Source: Omnitrophica bacterium GWA2_41_15 (GTDB taxonomy: Bacteria; Omnitrophota; Gorgyraeia; Gygaellales; Profunditerraquicolaceae). From it: a DNA stretch of 37,203 bases. Of this stretch, positions 18,040 through 27,904 are shown in pieces. A model generated the notes under the pieces. It did no database searches. It had not been told where the DNA came from and worked only from the letters and a program-made list of their open reading frames with translations. The stretch is from contig CAKKSP010000003.1 of assembly GCA_919902045.1 (NCBI GenBank), positions 26,210 to 63,412 of the forward strand, in the 5' to 3' direction. Within the stretch, counting starts at the first letter, position 1, and each line of letters begins with the position of its first letter. The translations under genes were made by a program, and so were the position numbers.

Positions 18040-18822
18040 ATGAACATAATTATATGTATCAAACAAGTTCCTGAAACAACCGAAGTCCGGATCAATCCTG
18101 AAACTAATACATTAATCCGCGAAGGTGTAAAATCAATTATCAATCCTTTTGATATGTATGCTATCGAGGAAGGTGTAAGGCTTAAAGAAAAATTAGGCGG
18201 TAAGGTTACGGTTGTTACTATGGGCCCGCCTCAGGCAGAAAATGCCCTTAGGGAGGCAATTTCTCTTGGCGCAGATGAGGCAATACTTGTTTGCGATCGT
18301 GCCTTTGCCGGAAGTGATACTTGGGCGACAAGCTATATACTTTCAGAAGTTATCCGTAAAATTAAAGATTTTGATCTGATCATCTGCGGAAAACAGGCTT
18401 CTGACGGAGATACTGCACAGGTTGGGCCGGGTATTTCTATGCATCTTGATATACCGCAGGTGACCTATGTGAAGAAAATAGAGGATATTAAAGATAAATC
18501 CATGCGCGTAGAAAGAATGATGGAAGAAGGTTTCGAAATTATCGAACTTCCTTTGCCGGCGCTTTTGACTGTAGTTAAAGAGATCAATGAGCCGAGGCTT
18601 CCTTCCTTAAAAGGAATGATGCGTGCAAAGTCGGCTAAAATCAATCTTTGGACGCAAAAAGAGTTGGATCTTGATCCAAATAATGTCGGGCTAAACGGTT
18701 CTCCTACACAGGTAGTAAAGATTTTTACACCTGCGCAGCGCACCGGAGGCCAGATGTTAAGCGGCGAGCCTCATGAGATCGTAGAGAAATTGGTGGCGCT
18801 GATTAAAGATGAGGTAAATTAA
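18040..18822 (+). CDS. etfB: Electron transfer flavoprotein beta subunit
   Basis: MNIIICIKQVPETTEVRINPETNTLIREGVKSIINPFDMYAIEEGVRLKEK. Confidence 0.93.
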   Translation: MNIIICIKQVPETTEVRINPETNTLIREGVKSIINPFDMYAIEEGVRLKEKLGGKVTVVTMGPPQAENALREAISLGADEAILVCDRAFAGSDTWATSYILSEVIRKIKDFDLIICGKQASDGDTAQVGPGISMHLDIPQVTYVKKIEDIKDKSMRVERMMEEGFEIIELPLPALLTVVKEINEPRLPSLKGMMRAKSAKINLWTQKELDLDPNNVGLNGSPTQVVKIFTPAQRTGGQMLSGEPHEIVEKLVALIKDEVN

Positions 18823-18824
18823 TA

Positions 18825-20027
18825 ATGGGTATCCAGATTATTATTGAGAAATGCACCGGCTGCACGCTTTGTATTAAAGCCTGCCCTTTTAATGCCATCA
18901 GAATTTTAGATAAGAAGGCAGTGATTGACTTGCATAAATGTACCATTTGCGGGGCGTGTGCTTCTGCTTGTAAATTTAAAGCAGTGTTTATAGAAAAAGA
19001 ACCTGTTAAATGTCAGCTTCCGGATATAACCGGTTATAAAGGTGTATGGGTTTTTATTGAACAAAAAAAGGGTAAAGTGCAGTCGGTTTCTTATGAGTTG
19101 CTTGGAAAAGCGCATGAGCTGGCAAAGAAACTTAACTGCCAGGTAGGGGCAATATTTATCGGTAATAACCTTGGTGATCAGGTTGATGAATTAATTATCT
19201 ATGGAGCAGATATTGTTTATTTAGTTGAAGCTCCTGAAATTGCTAATTTTCAAGATGAGCCTTACACGAATATATTGATCAATCTTATTCAGAAATATAA
19301 ACCCGAAATACTGCTTTGTGGAGCAAGTACGATTGGCAGGTCGCTTATTTCGCGGGTTGCAGTAAAATTGAAAGTCGGGTTAACCGCGGATTGTACGGGG
19401 TTAGATATTGACCCGGAGAAAAAGATTTTACTTCAGACACGCCCTGCTTTTGGCGGAAATATTATGGCTACTATCACCAGCCCAAATTATCGTCCGCAGA
19501 TGGCTACAGTCCGCCACAAAGTCATGCAGCCGATAGCGCCTGATAAACATCGTAAAGGTAAAATTATCCGCGAACAGTTTCCGGCTAAGGTGTATGTTTC
19601 CCGGGCTAAATTACTTGATATAGTTGAAGAAGTAGAATCGCTTGTTAATCTCACCGAGGCAGATATTATTGTTTCCGGAGGCCGCGGTATGGGTGGGAAA
19701 GAAAATTTTAAGATCTTAGAAGAGTTTGCGCAGGCCTTAGGCGGCGCAGTTGGTTCATCGCGCGCAGCAGTAGATTCCGGTTGGATGCCTTATTCGCATC
19801 AAGTTGGGCAGACCGGGCGTACGGTTGCGCCGAAAATTTATTTTGCCTGCGGTATTTCCGGCCAGATTCAGCATTTGGTAGGTATGCAGTCTTCAAAAAT
19901 TATTATTGCTATTAATAAGGATCCCGAAGCGCCTATTTTCAAAGTAGCTACTTACGGTATAGTAGGAGATCTTTTTCAGATCGTTCCTGCGCTTACTAAG
20001 AAGTTCAAAGAGAATCTACGTAAGTAA
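18825..20027 (+). CDS. etfA: Electron transfer flavoprotein alpha subunit with N-terminal 2x[4Fe-4S] ferredoxin domain
   Basis: CTGCTLCIKACP and CTICGACASACK; C-terminal VSGGRGMG...GSSRAAVDSGW...QVGQTGRTVAPKIYFACGISGQIQHLVGM FAD-binding region. Confidence 0.93.
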   Translation: MGIQIIIEKCTGCTLCIKACPFNAIRILDKKAVIDLHKCTICGACASACKFKAVFIEKEPVKCQLPDITGYKGVWVFIEQKKGKVQSVSYELLGKAHELAKKLNCQVGAIFIGNNLGDQVDELIIYGADIVYLVEAPEIANFQDEPYTNILINLIQKYKPEILLCGASTIGRSLISRVAVKLKVGLTADCTGLDIDPEKKILLQTRPAFGGNIMATITSPNYRPQMATVRHKVMQPIAPDKHRKGKIIREQFPAKVYVSRAKLLDIVEEVESLVNLTEADIIVSGGRGMGGKENFKILEEFAQALGGAVGSSRAAVDSGWMPYSHQVGQTGRTVAPKIYFACGISGQIQHLVGMQSSKIIIAINKDPEAPIFKVATYGIVGDLFQIVPALTKKFKENLRK

Positions 20028-20108
20028 ATTTAAAGTTTCGGGAGATTTTCCAACATCTCTCTATACAAATTTTAACTTCCTGCTATAATTAATCCGGAGA
20101 GATAAATT

Positions 20109-23100
20109 ATGTATCTTAAAGAACTAGAGATAGTCGGATTTAAATCCTTTCTAAATAAAACCAACCTTCAATTTGAGCCTGGGGTCACTGCGGTTGTCGG
20201 CCCTAATGGGTGCGGAAAGTGCCTGCATTATGACTCCTTAGTTACATTATCAGACGGTTCCTATGTAAAAATAGGGCAACTTGTTGAATCAGTTTTAAAG
20301 AGTTCGGTATCTCTTGAAAAAATAGATGACGGGGTTATGACGCTTGACAACCCCCTTAATATTAATATCTTTTCATTAGATCCGCATACACTTAAGATCA
20401 AACCGCAGCCAGTATATGCTTTTATAAAAAGAAAATCCCCTAAATATTTACTTAGGATTGAAACAAAATCCGGTAAATACGTTACTACAACCCATTACCA
20501 TCCTTTTTTTGCTCTAAAAGAAGGCAATGTTATTGCTTTGAAAGCAGAAGAATTAAAGTCAGGTATTAGAATTGCTGTTCCCCGCGTTTTAAAAACTAAT
20601 CCCTCTGAAAAGAAAATTAAACTTTTGGATGTTTTAAAAAAATTCTCTGAGCAAGATTTAATGTATATACCGTTTTCTGCGGAATTGTCAGAATTTGTAA
20701 TAAATTCTGTTTCCAGTCGGAACCTTGCTGTTTCTTCATTTTTGCATGGCCAGGCGATCAATGTGGTAAATTTTATTAAGATATTGGAAGGCCGCGGTAT
20801 TCAGGAATTACCCGAATACGTGAATTCTTTAAAGTCCCGTAGTTCAGGAGAGATTACTGTTCCTAAAAAGATGAACGGGGAGATTGCTAGGTTTTTGGGT
20901 TACTTAATTTCAGAGGGCAGGAGTACAAAAGGAAATCAGGTTTGGTTTGTAAACGAAGACTCGTCTTTAGTTGAAGATTTTGTCCGTAGCGCCAAAGAAG
21001 GGTTTGGCGTAGAAGCAAAAGTTTTTAATTATAAAGAAAGTGCTAAGGATGTGATAATATTTTCGCATGCGCTTTGCCAGTTCCTTGAAAAGGCTTTTGA
21101 ATTTAAAGTCGATGGGTTATCTAAAGATAAAGTCGTTCCTGCTCTAATGTTTGAAAGTGATGACCGGATAATTAGGGAATTTTTATCTGCTTTATTTGAG
21201 GGTGACGGGTATCTTTGTGTTGATAGGCAGGGTGTTAATAAAAGAAGGGTCGTTTATTTTGAATATGCTAGTGCTTCTAAATGCCTGGCAGAAGGAGTAA
21301 GTAGCCTATTGTTGCGTTTAGGGGTACAATCTGTAGTAAGGAAAAAAATAAAATCAGCTACGAATTCAAAGGAAAAAATAAAAAGGAGTTATTATTCGGT
21401 ATATATTTATGGCTTGGATAATGCCAAGAAGCTTGCAGGATTACTTGATTTTAAAGGCAAGAAAGCAGAAAAATTACATGAAATTCGCAGCCTAAATTAT
21501 AAGACCAACCTTAACTTGGACCTGATTCCTGAAATTAACGGCTTGGTTAAAGAATTAATTAAATCCGCAAAAATCAAAGTTAAAAGATTCAAGAAAATCT
21601 CCCCCAAGCTAGTTGCTTATTATGAAAATAGATGCTTGATTACCAGACAGGGGTTAGAAGAAGTTTTGAGTATTATTGCCGAACATGCAGAGCTTTCAGG
21701 GTTATCCAGAAATATCTATGATTACCTTAAAACATTAGCAAGTTCTGATATTTATTGGGATGAAATAATTAATATAGAAAAGGTTCATAAAGAAGAATGG
21801 GTTTATGATTTGTCGATTCTAGGAACGCATAATTTTGTTGCCCAAGACATGGTTGTTCATAACAGTAATATCTTTGATTCCATGCGTTGGGTTTTAGGCG
21901 AGCAATCGGTAAAATCCCTGCGCGGTTCACAGATGGAAGATGTTATTTTTAACGGCACTGATACTAAAGAGCCGTTAGGCATGGCAGAAGTCTCCCTTAC
22001 TTTTGATAATTCCCAGCGTTTTTTTAATTTTGACCATCCCGAAGTATGTATTACCCGCCGCATATTCCGATCCGGAGAAAGCGAATATCTTCTTAATAAA
22101 GCGCCTGTGCGGCTTAAGGATATTCTCGACCTTCTTATGGGCACAGGAATTGGCGCGGAAAGTTATTCTCTTGTTGCGCAGGGTAAAATTGACCTTGTGT
22201 TAAGTTCCCGTCCGGAAGACCGTCGGTTAGTTTTTGATGAAGCAGCCGGAATAACCCGTTACAAAGGGCAAAAAAGAGAGGCCTTAAGAAGGCTTGAAGA
22301 AACCGAGGCAAATCTTTTACGCGTCAGTGATATTATTACGGAAGTAAAACGCCAGATCGGTTCTCTTGAGCGCCAGGCGAATAAAGCACGCCGTTACAAA
22401 GAGACCTTTGAGGAATTGAAAGTCAGAGAATCTATCCTTGCATTTTTACAGCGCAAAGTTTTGACTTTACGCAAAGAAGAGATTGTTTTAGATATCGCAA
22501 AACTTGAAGAATCTCAAAAAAATCTTTGGTTAAAAATTGAAGAGCAGGAAAGCAGATTTAATTCCCGTAATGCCCAACTTAAAGAATTTGAGGATGCGAT
22601 CATGCGCATCCGGGGAGAGCTTCTTAGTTATGATAATCAGTCAAAGGGGAATCTTCAGCGCGTAGAGTTTAATCGCGAGAAAATAACCGAACTGATTAAA
22701 AACGCAGAAGAATTTGAGCGTAAGAAAAATCTTGTTCAGGAAAAATTGCACGCTGATGAAGAAAAACTTGCTACTTTCCGTTCTGAATACGACGGAATTA
22801 ACGGCCAGATGCTTATTAAACAGGAAGAATTTAAAAAGCAGGAATTTGAGCATGACAGTATCATTGCATCTATCAATAAATCCTTGGATTTTATTACTTC
22901 TGCAAAAAAAGATATTCTTGGGCTTGCCTCAAGTGTTGCCCATATTCATAACGAAATCGGTGATTTGAATTCAAAAGAACAGATCCAGCTTTCGCGTAAG
23001 CGCCGCCTTGATACAGAGTTGCTTAAAGTGCGGGAGGAAAAACAGGTATCTCAGGCGCAAGTTGTAGTAATCAAAGAAGAGTTAGAAAAATTAGAGCAGT

Positions 23101-24971
23101 ATTTTTCTTTGCTTAATAATAATCTTGTAAGCGCAAAAGAAAAATTTTGTAACGAAAAGCTTTCTTTAGATGATATCCTGCGTAATATCGAGCAGCTTGA
23201 GCGGCAGAAACTTTCTTTAGAGTCGCATCGTGAGTTTATTGAGCAGCTGCGTACAAAATACGACGATATCAGTGAATTTATGAACGCGCAGATTTTTCTG
23301 GATAGGCCATGCGATAAGGTAAGCGGTATACTGATTAAGGTAAAAGGATTTGAAGATGAAAACCGTAAACTTATCGGAGAAGCAAAGCCTATAGATTTAG
23401 ATACTGAAAAAATTAATGCCCGTTTAATTCAGATCTGCCAGGAGATAGAACGGCTTAAAGGCCAGAAGATCCACCAGGAAAACCATGCAGCTTCCATAGA
23501 TGCGCAGATACAAAAACTTGGCGAAGATTTACGCGCCCAGGATATTGCTTTAGCAAATAAACGCGCAGGATTTCAATCAGTAAGTGAAAAACTGGTTAAT
23601 ATAGAAGAAGAAGAAATGATTGTTTCGGATGAATTAAGTGAGGCTCAAGAGGAAATCCGGGCTGTGTCCGAGAAGTTGGTGAGTTTTAATCAAAAAAGGG
23701 CGGAGTTAGAAATAGAGCAAAAGAACTCAGAAATGGCGATTATAGAGCACCAGAATGTGGTAACTACCCAAAATTATGCCAAAGAAAAGGCATTAGTGGC
23801 GATTACGCAACTTAGGGCGCAGGTAGAGGCTCTTGTTAAACGCCTGGATTCTGACCGGGATACGTTACATATACTTGAGGAAGCTTTTAGGCGCGAGAAT
23901 GAAAATATTTCAAACTATGATCGCCAGGCGCAGGAATCGCGCTTTAAAGAAAAAGCATTGGCAGATGAAATAAATTTACTAGAGGAAGAAAATTTACGTT
24001 TTGAAAATGAAGTAAAAACTTATCAGATAGAGCTTATCAGTAAAGAAGAAGAGCGGCTGAAAGTTGCCGACGGTGGAAACGCCTTGTTTAAGCAGCTTGA
24101 AATTGATCGTAAGGAATTAGATATCATAAAAAACCGGCTTTATGAATTACAGATGGAAAATAAGGATTTAGAATTTAGGTTTTTAAGTATCAAGGAGAGG
24201 ATGCTTCAGAATTACAAGATAGATGCGGAGAGTTTAACTGAGGATATCGTAGTCGGGGTGGAAGAAAATGTAATTGTACCTGAAATTGAGCGACTAAAAG
24301 AAAAACTTGATTCTTATGGAAATGTAAATTTAGTAGCGATCGAAGAATATGATGAACTGAAAACACGCTATGATTTTCTTACGCAGCAGCAGGCAGATCT
24401 AGTTAATGCTAAAGATGCCTTGCATGAAGCTATTATAAAAATTAACCGCACCACTAAGAAAATGTTTTTAGAGACTTTTGAAAAAGTCAAAGAAGAGTTT
24501 CGTAATTATTTCCGTTTGCTTTTTAACGGAGGGGACGCGCAGGTGTTTCTTACAGATGAACAGGATCCTTTGGAATCAGGTATAGAAATTATCTGCAGGC
24601 CTCCGGGTAAAAAATTACAAAATGTCCTGCTTTTATCAGGCGGTGAAAAAACTATGTCGGCAATAGCGCTCATCTTTGCTATATTTAAGGTAAAGCCGGC
24701 ACCTTTTTGCGTATTGGATGAGATTGATGCGGCTCTTGATGAGGCGAATGTAGACCGTTACGGTAGGATGTTGCAGGAATTTGCCAAAGGCTCGCAATTT
24801 ATCGTGATCACCCATAATAAGCGCACTATCGCTAATGCTGATGTGATGTATGGAATTACCATGGAAGAATCCGGAGTCTCAAAAATCGTCTCCGTAAAAC
24901 TCGGGCAAAAACAGCCTGAACAAATTGTAACCCCGCCTCAAGCTACCGAAGAAGTTTCCGCAGCAAATTAA
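20109..24971 (+). CDS. smc: Chromosome segregation protein SMC, interrupted by an in-frame intein
   Basis: MYLKELEIVGFKSF...GPNGCGK[intein]SNIFDSMRWVLGEQSVKSLRG; DEAAGITRYK; LLSGGEKTMSAIALIFAIF; VLDEIDAALDEANVDRY. Confidence 0.95.
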   Translation: MYLKELEIVGFKSFLNKTNLQFEPGVTAVVGPNGCGKCLHYDSLVTLSDGSYVKIGQLVESVLKSSVSLEKIDDGVMTLDNPLNINIFSLDPHTLKIKPQPVYAFIKRKSPKYLLRIETKSGKYVTTTHYHPFFALKEGNVIALKAEELKSGIRIAVPRVLKTNPSEKKIKLLDVLKKFSEQDLMYIPFSAELSEFVINSVSSRNLAVSSFLHGQAINVVNFIKILEGRGIQELPEYVNSLKSRSSGEITVPKKMNGEIARFLGYLISEGRSTKGNQVWFVNEDSSLVEDFVRSAKEGFGVEAKVFNYKESAKDVIIFSHALCQFLEKAFEFKVDGLSKDKVVPALMFESDDRIIREFLSALFEGDGYLCVDRQGVNKRRVVYFEYASASKCLAEGVSSLLLRLGVQSVVRKKIKSATNSKEKIKRSYYSVYIYGLDNAKKLAGLLDFKGKKAEKLHEIRSLNYKTNLNLDLIPEINGLVKELIKSAKIKVKRFKKISPKLVAYYENRCLITRQGLEEVLSIIAEHAELSGLSRNIYDYLKTLASSDIYWDEIINIEKVHKEEWVYDLSILGTHNFVAQDMVVHNSNIFDSMRWVLGEQSVKSLRGSQMEDVIFNGTDTKEPLGMAEVSLTFDNSQRFFNFDHPEVCITRRIFRSGESEYLLNKAPVRLKDILDLLMGTGIGAESYSLVAQGKIDLVLSSRPEDRRLVFDEAAGITRYKGQKREALRRLEETEANLLRVSDIITEVKRQIGSLERQANKARRYKETFEELKVRESILAFLQRKVLTLRKEEIVLDIAKLEESQKNLWLKIEEQESRFNSRNAQLKEFEDAIMRIRGELLSYDNQSKGNLQRVEFNREKITELIKNAEEFERKKNLVQEKLHADEEKLATFRSEYDGINGQMLIKQEEFKKQEFEHDSIIASINKSLDFITSAKKDILGLASSVAHIHNEIGDLNSKEQIQLSRKRRLDTELLKVREEKQVSQAQVVVIKEELEKLEQYFSLLNNNLVSAKEKFCNEKLSLDDILRNIEQLERQKLSLESHREFIEQLRTKYDDISEFMNAQIFLDRPCDKVSGILIKVKGFEDENRKLIGEAKPIDLDTEKINARLIQICQEIERLKGQKIHQENHAASIDAQIQKLGEDLRAQDIALANKRAGFQSVSEKLVNIEEEEMIVSDELSEAQEEIRAVSEKLVSFNQKRAELEIEQKNSEMAIIEHQNVVTTQNYAKEKALVAITQLRAQVEALVKRLDSDRDTLHILEEAFRRENENISNYDRQAQESRFKEKALADEINLLEEENLRFENEVKTYQIELISKEEERLKVADGGNALFKQLEIDRKELDIIKNRLYELQMENKDLEFRFLSIKERMLQNYKIDAESLTEDIVVGVEENVIVPEIERLKEKLDSYGNVNLVAIEEYDELKTRYDFLTQQQADLVNAKDALHEAIIKINRTTKKMFLETFEKVKEEFRNYFRLLFNGGDAQVFLTDEQDPLESGIEIICRPPGKKLQNVLLLSGGEKTMSAIALIFAIFKVKPAPFCVLDEIDAALDEANVDRYGRMLQEFAKGSQFIVITHNKRTIANADVMYGITMEESGVSKIVSVKLGQKQPEQIVTPPQATEEVSAAN
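20220..21863 (+). mobile_element. Intein (548 aa) with LAGLIDADG (DOD) homing endonuclease motifs, inserted in the SMC P-loop
   Basis: Starts CLHYDSLVTLSDGSYVKIGQLV (Cys1), block B-like YVTTTHYHPFFAL, endonuclease motifs FLGYLISEGRS and LSALFEGDGYL, ends VYDLSILGTHNFVAQDMVVHN followed by extein Ser. Confidence 0.95.
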
Positions 24972-25002
24972 ATTCTCAGGGGCATTTCTCTATTTAGTTG
25001 AT

Positions 25003-26166
25003 TTATCCGCAGGTGAGGTTTTTGCCTTTATCTTTTGCCTGATAAAGCATCTTGTCGCAGTAGTGTATGAGTTCGGCGGCATTTGCGCCGTTTTCGGGGT
25101 AGGTTGCAAGCCCTAAGCTGACAGTGAATTTTTTATGCGGGAGAATTTCTTCGTGTATAAAACGGTGTTTTTCTACGTTTTGCCTTAATCGCTCGGCAAT
25201 CATAAACGCTTCTTTTTTGTCTGTCCGCGGCAGGATTACTGCAAACTCTTCGCCGCCGTAACGGCAGACATGATCCATTTTGCGGGACTGGTTTTTTAAA
25301 AGTTGAGCCAGTTGCCTTAAGATCGCGTCTCCGTCTTGATGCCCGAGAGTATCGTTATAAACTTTAAAATCGTCAATGTCAATCATGATAAGGCTGAGCG
25401 GGCTTGTTGTGGCTTTTGTTTTTTCAATTTCGCTGTGCAGCAGGAACTGAAAATATCCGTGGTTCCAGATTTCCGTAAGAGAGTCAGTATGGGCGCGGAT
25501 AACCGTTTTTTCAAAAAGCTGGGAATTTTCAATCGCAAGCCCTGCCTGGTTTGAAAGCATGATTAACATGCGAATATCATCTTTTGTTATCGGTTTTCTG
25601 GTGACAAAATTATCCGCGATAATTATTCCGTTTACTTTATCTTTGGCTTTTAAGGGCACCAGGACTAATTCGTCGTTGCGGAGTATATTAATAATCTGGT
25701 CGTCGCTGTAGTTTACGATAGTTTCAGGAGTAAGGTGGAGCGGCATTCCTTCAAGCACACTTAAAGCTAATAAGCCCCCTTGTTGTTCCCGTAAAGGAGT
25801 TTTTAGGTTTCTGATTTGCTGATTTAAACGCGAGTCTGTGGCAGAAGAGGAGGTCTTATATACACTAATTAAGTCATCTAAATCCATTTTCTCTTGTTTG
25901 ATTTGTTTCCAGATGACATTGGCTTCTTCACCGCTTTCCGGGCCGATCGCCATTTTTCCTTCGATGATGCCCTCAGTCTCGTTGATTAGAAAAAGAATAG
26001 CGCGGTTAAAGCCTAGGCCTGTGTGCGCAGTAACCCCCGTGAGGATAATATAAAGGATCTCTTCGAGCTTAAGAGTGGTGCGCATTGCATTTGAAATCTC
26101 ATAAAGGATATTAAGCTCTGTTTTTGCGCGTTCAAGGTCAGTTTTAAACTTGGTAAGTTCTTCCAT
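25003..26166 (-). CDS. GAF-GGDEF protein (putative diguanylate cyclase)
   Basis: GAF-like N-terminal region; MIDIDDFKVYNDTLGHQDGDAIL and CRYGGEEFAVILP. Confidence 0.87.
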   Translation of the reverse strand: MEELTKFKTDLERAKTELNILYEISNAMRTTLKLEEILYIILTGVTAHTGLGFNRAILFLINETEGIIEGKMAIGPESGEEANVIWKQIKQEKMDLDDLISVYKTSSSATDSRLNQQIRNLKTPLREQQGGLLALSVLEGMPLHLTPETIVNYSDDQIINILRNDELVLVPLKAKDKVNGIIIADNFVTRKPITKDDIRMLIMLSNQAGLAIENSQLFEKTVIRAHTDSLTEIWNHGYFQFLLHSEIEKTKATTSPLSLIMIDIDDFKVYNDTLGHQDGDAILRQLAQLLKNQSRKMDHVCRYGGEEFAVILPRTDKKEAFMIAERLRQNVEKHRFIHEEILPHKKFTVSLGLATYPENGANAAELIHYCDKMLYQAKDKGKNLTCG

Positions 26167-26304
26167 ATAACATAAAATTTAGCATAATATGGCTCTGACT
26201 GCAAGGATTTTCGTATTTTTTTGAAATATTTGTGTTAGATTTTTCCTTCTTTTACGTCTGTTATGTTAGAAAGGGGGAAGAAGTATTTGTAACGGACATT
26301 TTAA

Positions 26305-26333
26305 TTGACACTATCATGGCTCTAGGGTATAAT
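26305..26333 (+). promoter_or_regulatory. Consensus sigma70 promoter for recA (TTGACA-N17-TATAAT)
   Basis: Exact TTGACA at 26305-26310 and TATAAT at 26328-26333 with 17-bp spacer. Confidence 0.8.
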
Positions 26334-26369
26334 CAATTTTCTAAACTAATCTAAAATTGGGAGGTTCGC

Positions 26370-27413
26370 ATGCAAAAACAGGCTGAAAAACAAGCAGTGC
26401 AAGCAGCAAAAGATGAACCAAAAGAGCTTTCTAACCGTGAGAAAGCGTTAGAATTAGCCTTGGCGCATATTGAAAAACAGTTTGGAAAAGGCTCAATTAT
26501 GAAATTGGGCTCAAACGTTAAAATTGACGTGGATTCTCTTTCTACCGGAGCTTTGACGCTAGACTGCGCTTTAGGAATAGGAGGCCTTCCCCGCGGCCGA
26601 GTAGTAGAGATTTTTGGGCCGGAGGCTTCCGGAAAAACCACGCTCACTTTAAGTGTGATCCGTGAAACACAGGCGCGTAAAGGGGTAGCTGCTTTTATTG
26701 ACGCAGAACATGCCTTTGATTCTACTTATGCAAAGAAAATCGGTATAAATCTTGATGATCTTTTGATTTCGCAGCCGGATACCGGTGAACAGGCGCTTGA
26801 AATTACAGAAACCCTTGTGCGCTCAAACGCGGTAGACGTGGTAGTGATAGATTCAGTAGCAGCGTTAACTCCCAGGGCAGAAATAGAGGGAGAAATGGGA
26901 GATTCCCATATGGGGCTTCAGGCTCGCCTGATGTCCCAGGCTTTAAGAAAACTTACCGGCGCAATCAGCAAATCCCGCACCTGCGTAATTTTTATTAATC
27001 AGTTGCGTGAGAAGATCGGCGTAATGTTTGGTTCTCCTGAAACAACTCCCGGCGGCAGGGCATTAAAATTTTATTCATCGGTCCGCCTCGATGTGCGCAG
27101 GATTGCTACTTTAAAAGAGGGTGATGCTGTAATCGGCGGAAGAGTCAGGGTGCGGGTAGTAAAAAATAAAATTGCACCACCTTTTCGGGAGGCAGAATTT
27201 GATATTAAGCATGATGAAGGTATTTCTAAATCAGGTGCAATTTTAGATGCTGCTGTGAATGCTAATATTGTGGCAAAATCCGGTACCTGGTTATCTTTTC
27301 GTGATGAAAAACTAGGACAAGGCCGTGATGCCGCAATTAAAACTTTAAAAGAGAAACCTAAACTTCTTGCCGATCTTGAGAAGGAAGTGCGTAAGACAAT
27401 TAGTGTATCTTAA
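26370..27413 (+). CDS. recA: Recombinase RecA
   Basis: [68 protein letters not shown]. Confidence 0.97.
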   Translation: MQKQAEKQAVQAAKDEPKELSNREKALELALAHIEKQFGKGSIMKLGSNVKIDVDSLSTGALTLDCALGIGGLPRGRVVEIFGPEASGKTTLTLSVIRETQARKGVAAFIDAEHAFDSTYAKKIGINLDDLLISQPDTGEQALEITETLVRSNAVDVVVIDSVAALTPRAEIEGEMGDSHMGLQARLMSQALRKLTGAISKSRTCVIFINQLREKIGVMFGSPETTPGGRALKFYSSVRLDVRRIATLKEGDAVIGGRVRVRVVKNKIAPPFREAEFDIKHDEGISKSGAILDAAVNANIVAKSGTWLSFRDEKLGQGRDAAIKTLKEKPKLLADLEKEVRKTISVS

Positions 27414-27423
27414 TTATTGATTT

Positions 27424-27900
27424 TTGTTTGTGAAAACATTCACGCTTACGCAAGCTAAGAAATACGCGTTTTTACTGCTTAAATTCCGTAACCGAAGCCA
27501 AGCCGAGATGCGTAAGCGGCTTTTACAAAAAAAATTCCCGGAACAAATAGTAAATGAAACGCTCTTTTTTTTAAAAGAGAAGTCTTTTATCGATGATGCG
27601 GTTTTTGCGCGTTATTTTTGTTCGGCTCGTGCAAAAAAATACGGCCCGCGTAGGTTGATTCAGGAGTTGAAGCAAAAAGGCTTAGGAGCTTCACTTATCA
27701 GCGAGGCGCTTGCACAGAGTAACAAAAGCTGTCCGCCACAAAAAGTAGCAGAAGAAATTTTACTTAGCCGTATTGGACAGTATAAAAGCCTTGATCCTCG
27801 TAAAGCAAGACAGAGGGCGTATGCGTTATTGTTACGGCGGGGATTTGAACCGGAGCTTGCAGGAGATTTAATTAATAAATACCTTAGGGACATTTCTTAA
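27424..27900 (+). CDS. recX: Regulatory protein RecX
   Basis: AKKYAFLLLKFRNRSQAEMRKRLLQKKF, DDAVFARYFCSARAKKYGPRRLIQELKQKG; directly follows recA. Start is TTG 27424 or GTG 27430. Confidence 0.85.
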   Translation: MFVKTFTLTQAKKYAFLLLKFRNRSQAEMRKRLLQKKFPEQIVNETLFFLKEKSFIDDAVFARYFCSARAKKYGPRRLIQELKQKGLGASLISEALAQSNKSCPPQKVAEEILLSRIGQYKSLDPRKARQRAYALLLRRGFEPELAGDLINKYLRDIS

Positions 27901-27904
27901 CATG
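27887..27904 (+). repeat. Half copy of the GGGACATTTCTTAACA family at the recX/alaS junction
   Basis: gggacatttcttaacatg; no opposing arm seen nearby. Confidence 0.55.

Noticed and set aside
20220-21863. Possibility that the SMC insert is a group I/II intron or a frameshifted fusion of two genes
   Set aside because: The reading frame is continuous and both junctions match intein splice blocks (Cys1, HN/Ser).
24977-24990. ggggcatttctc near the smc 3' end as another GGGACATTTC repeat half
   Set aside because: Mismatched and too short to assign confidently.
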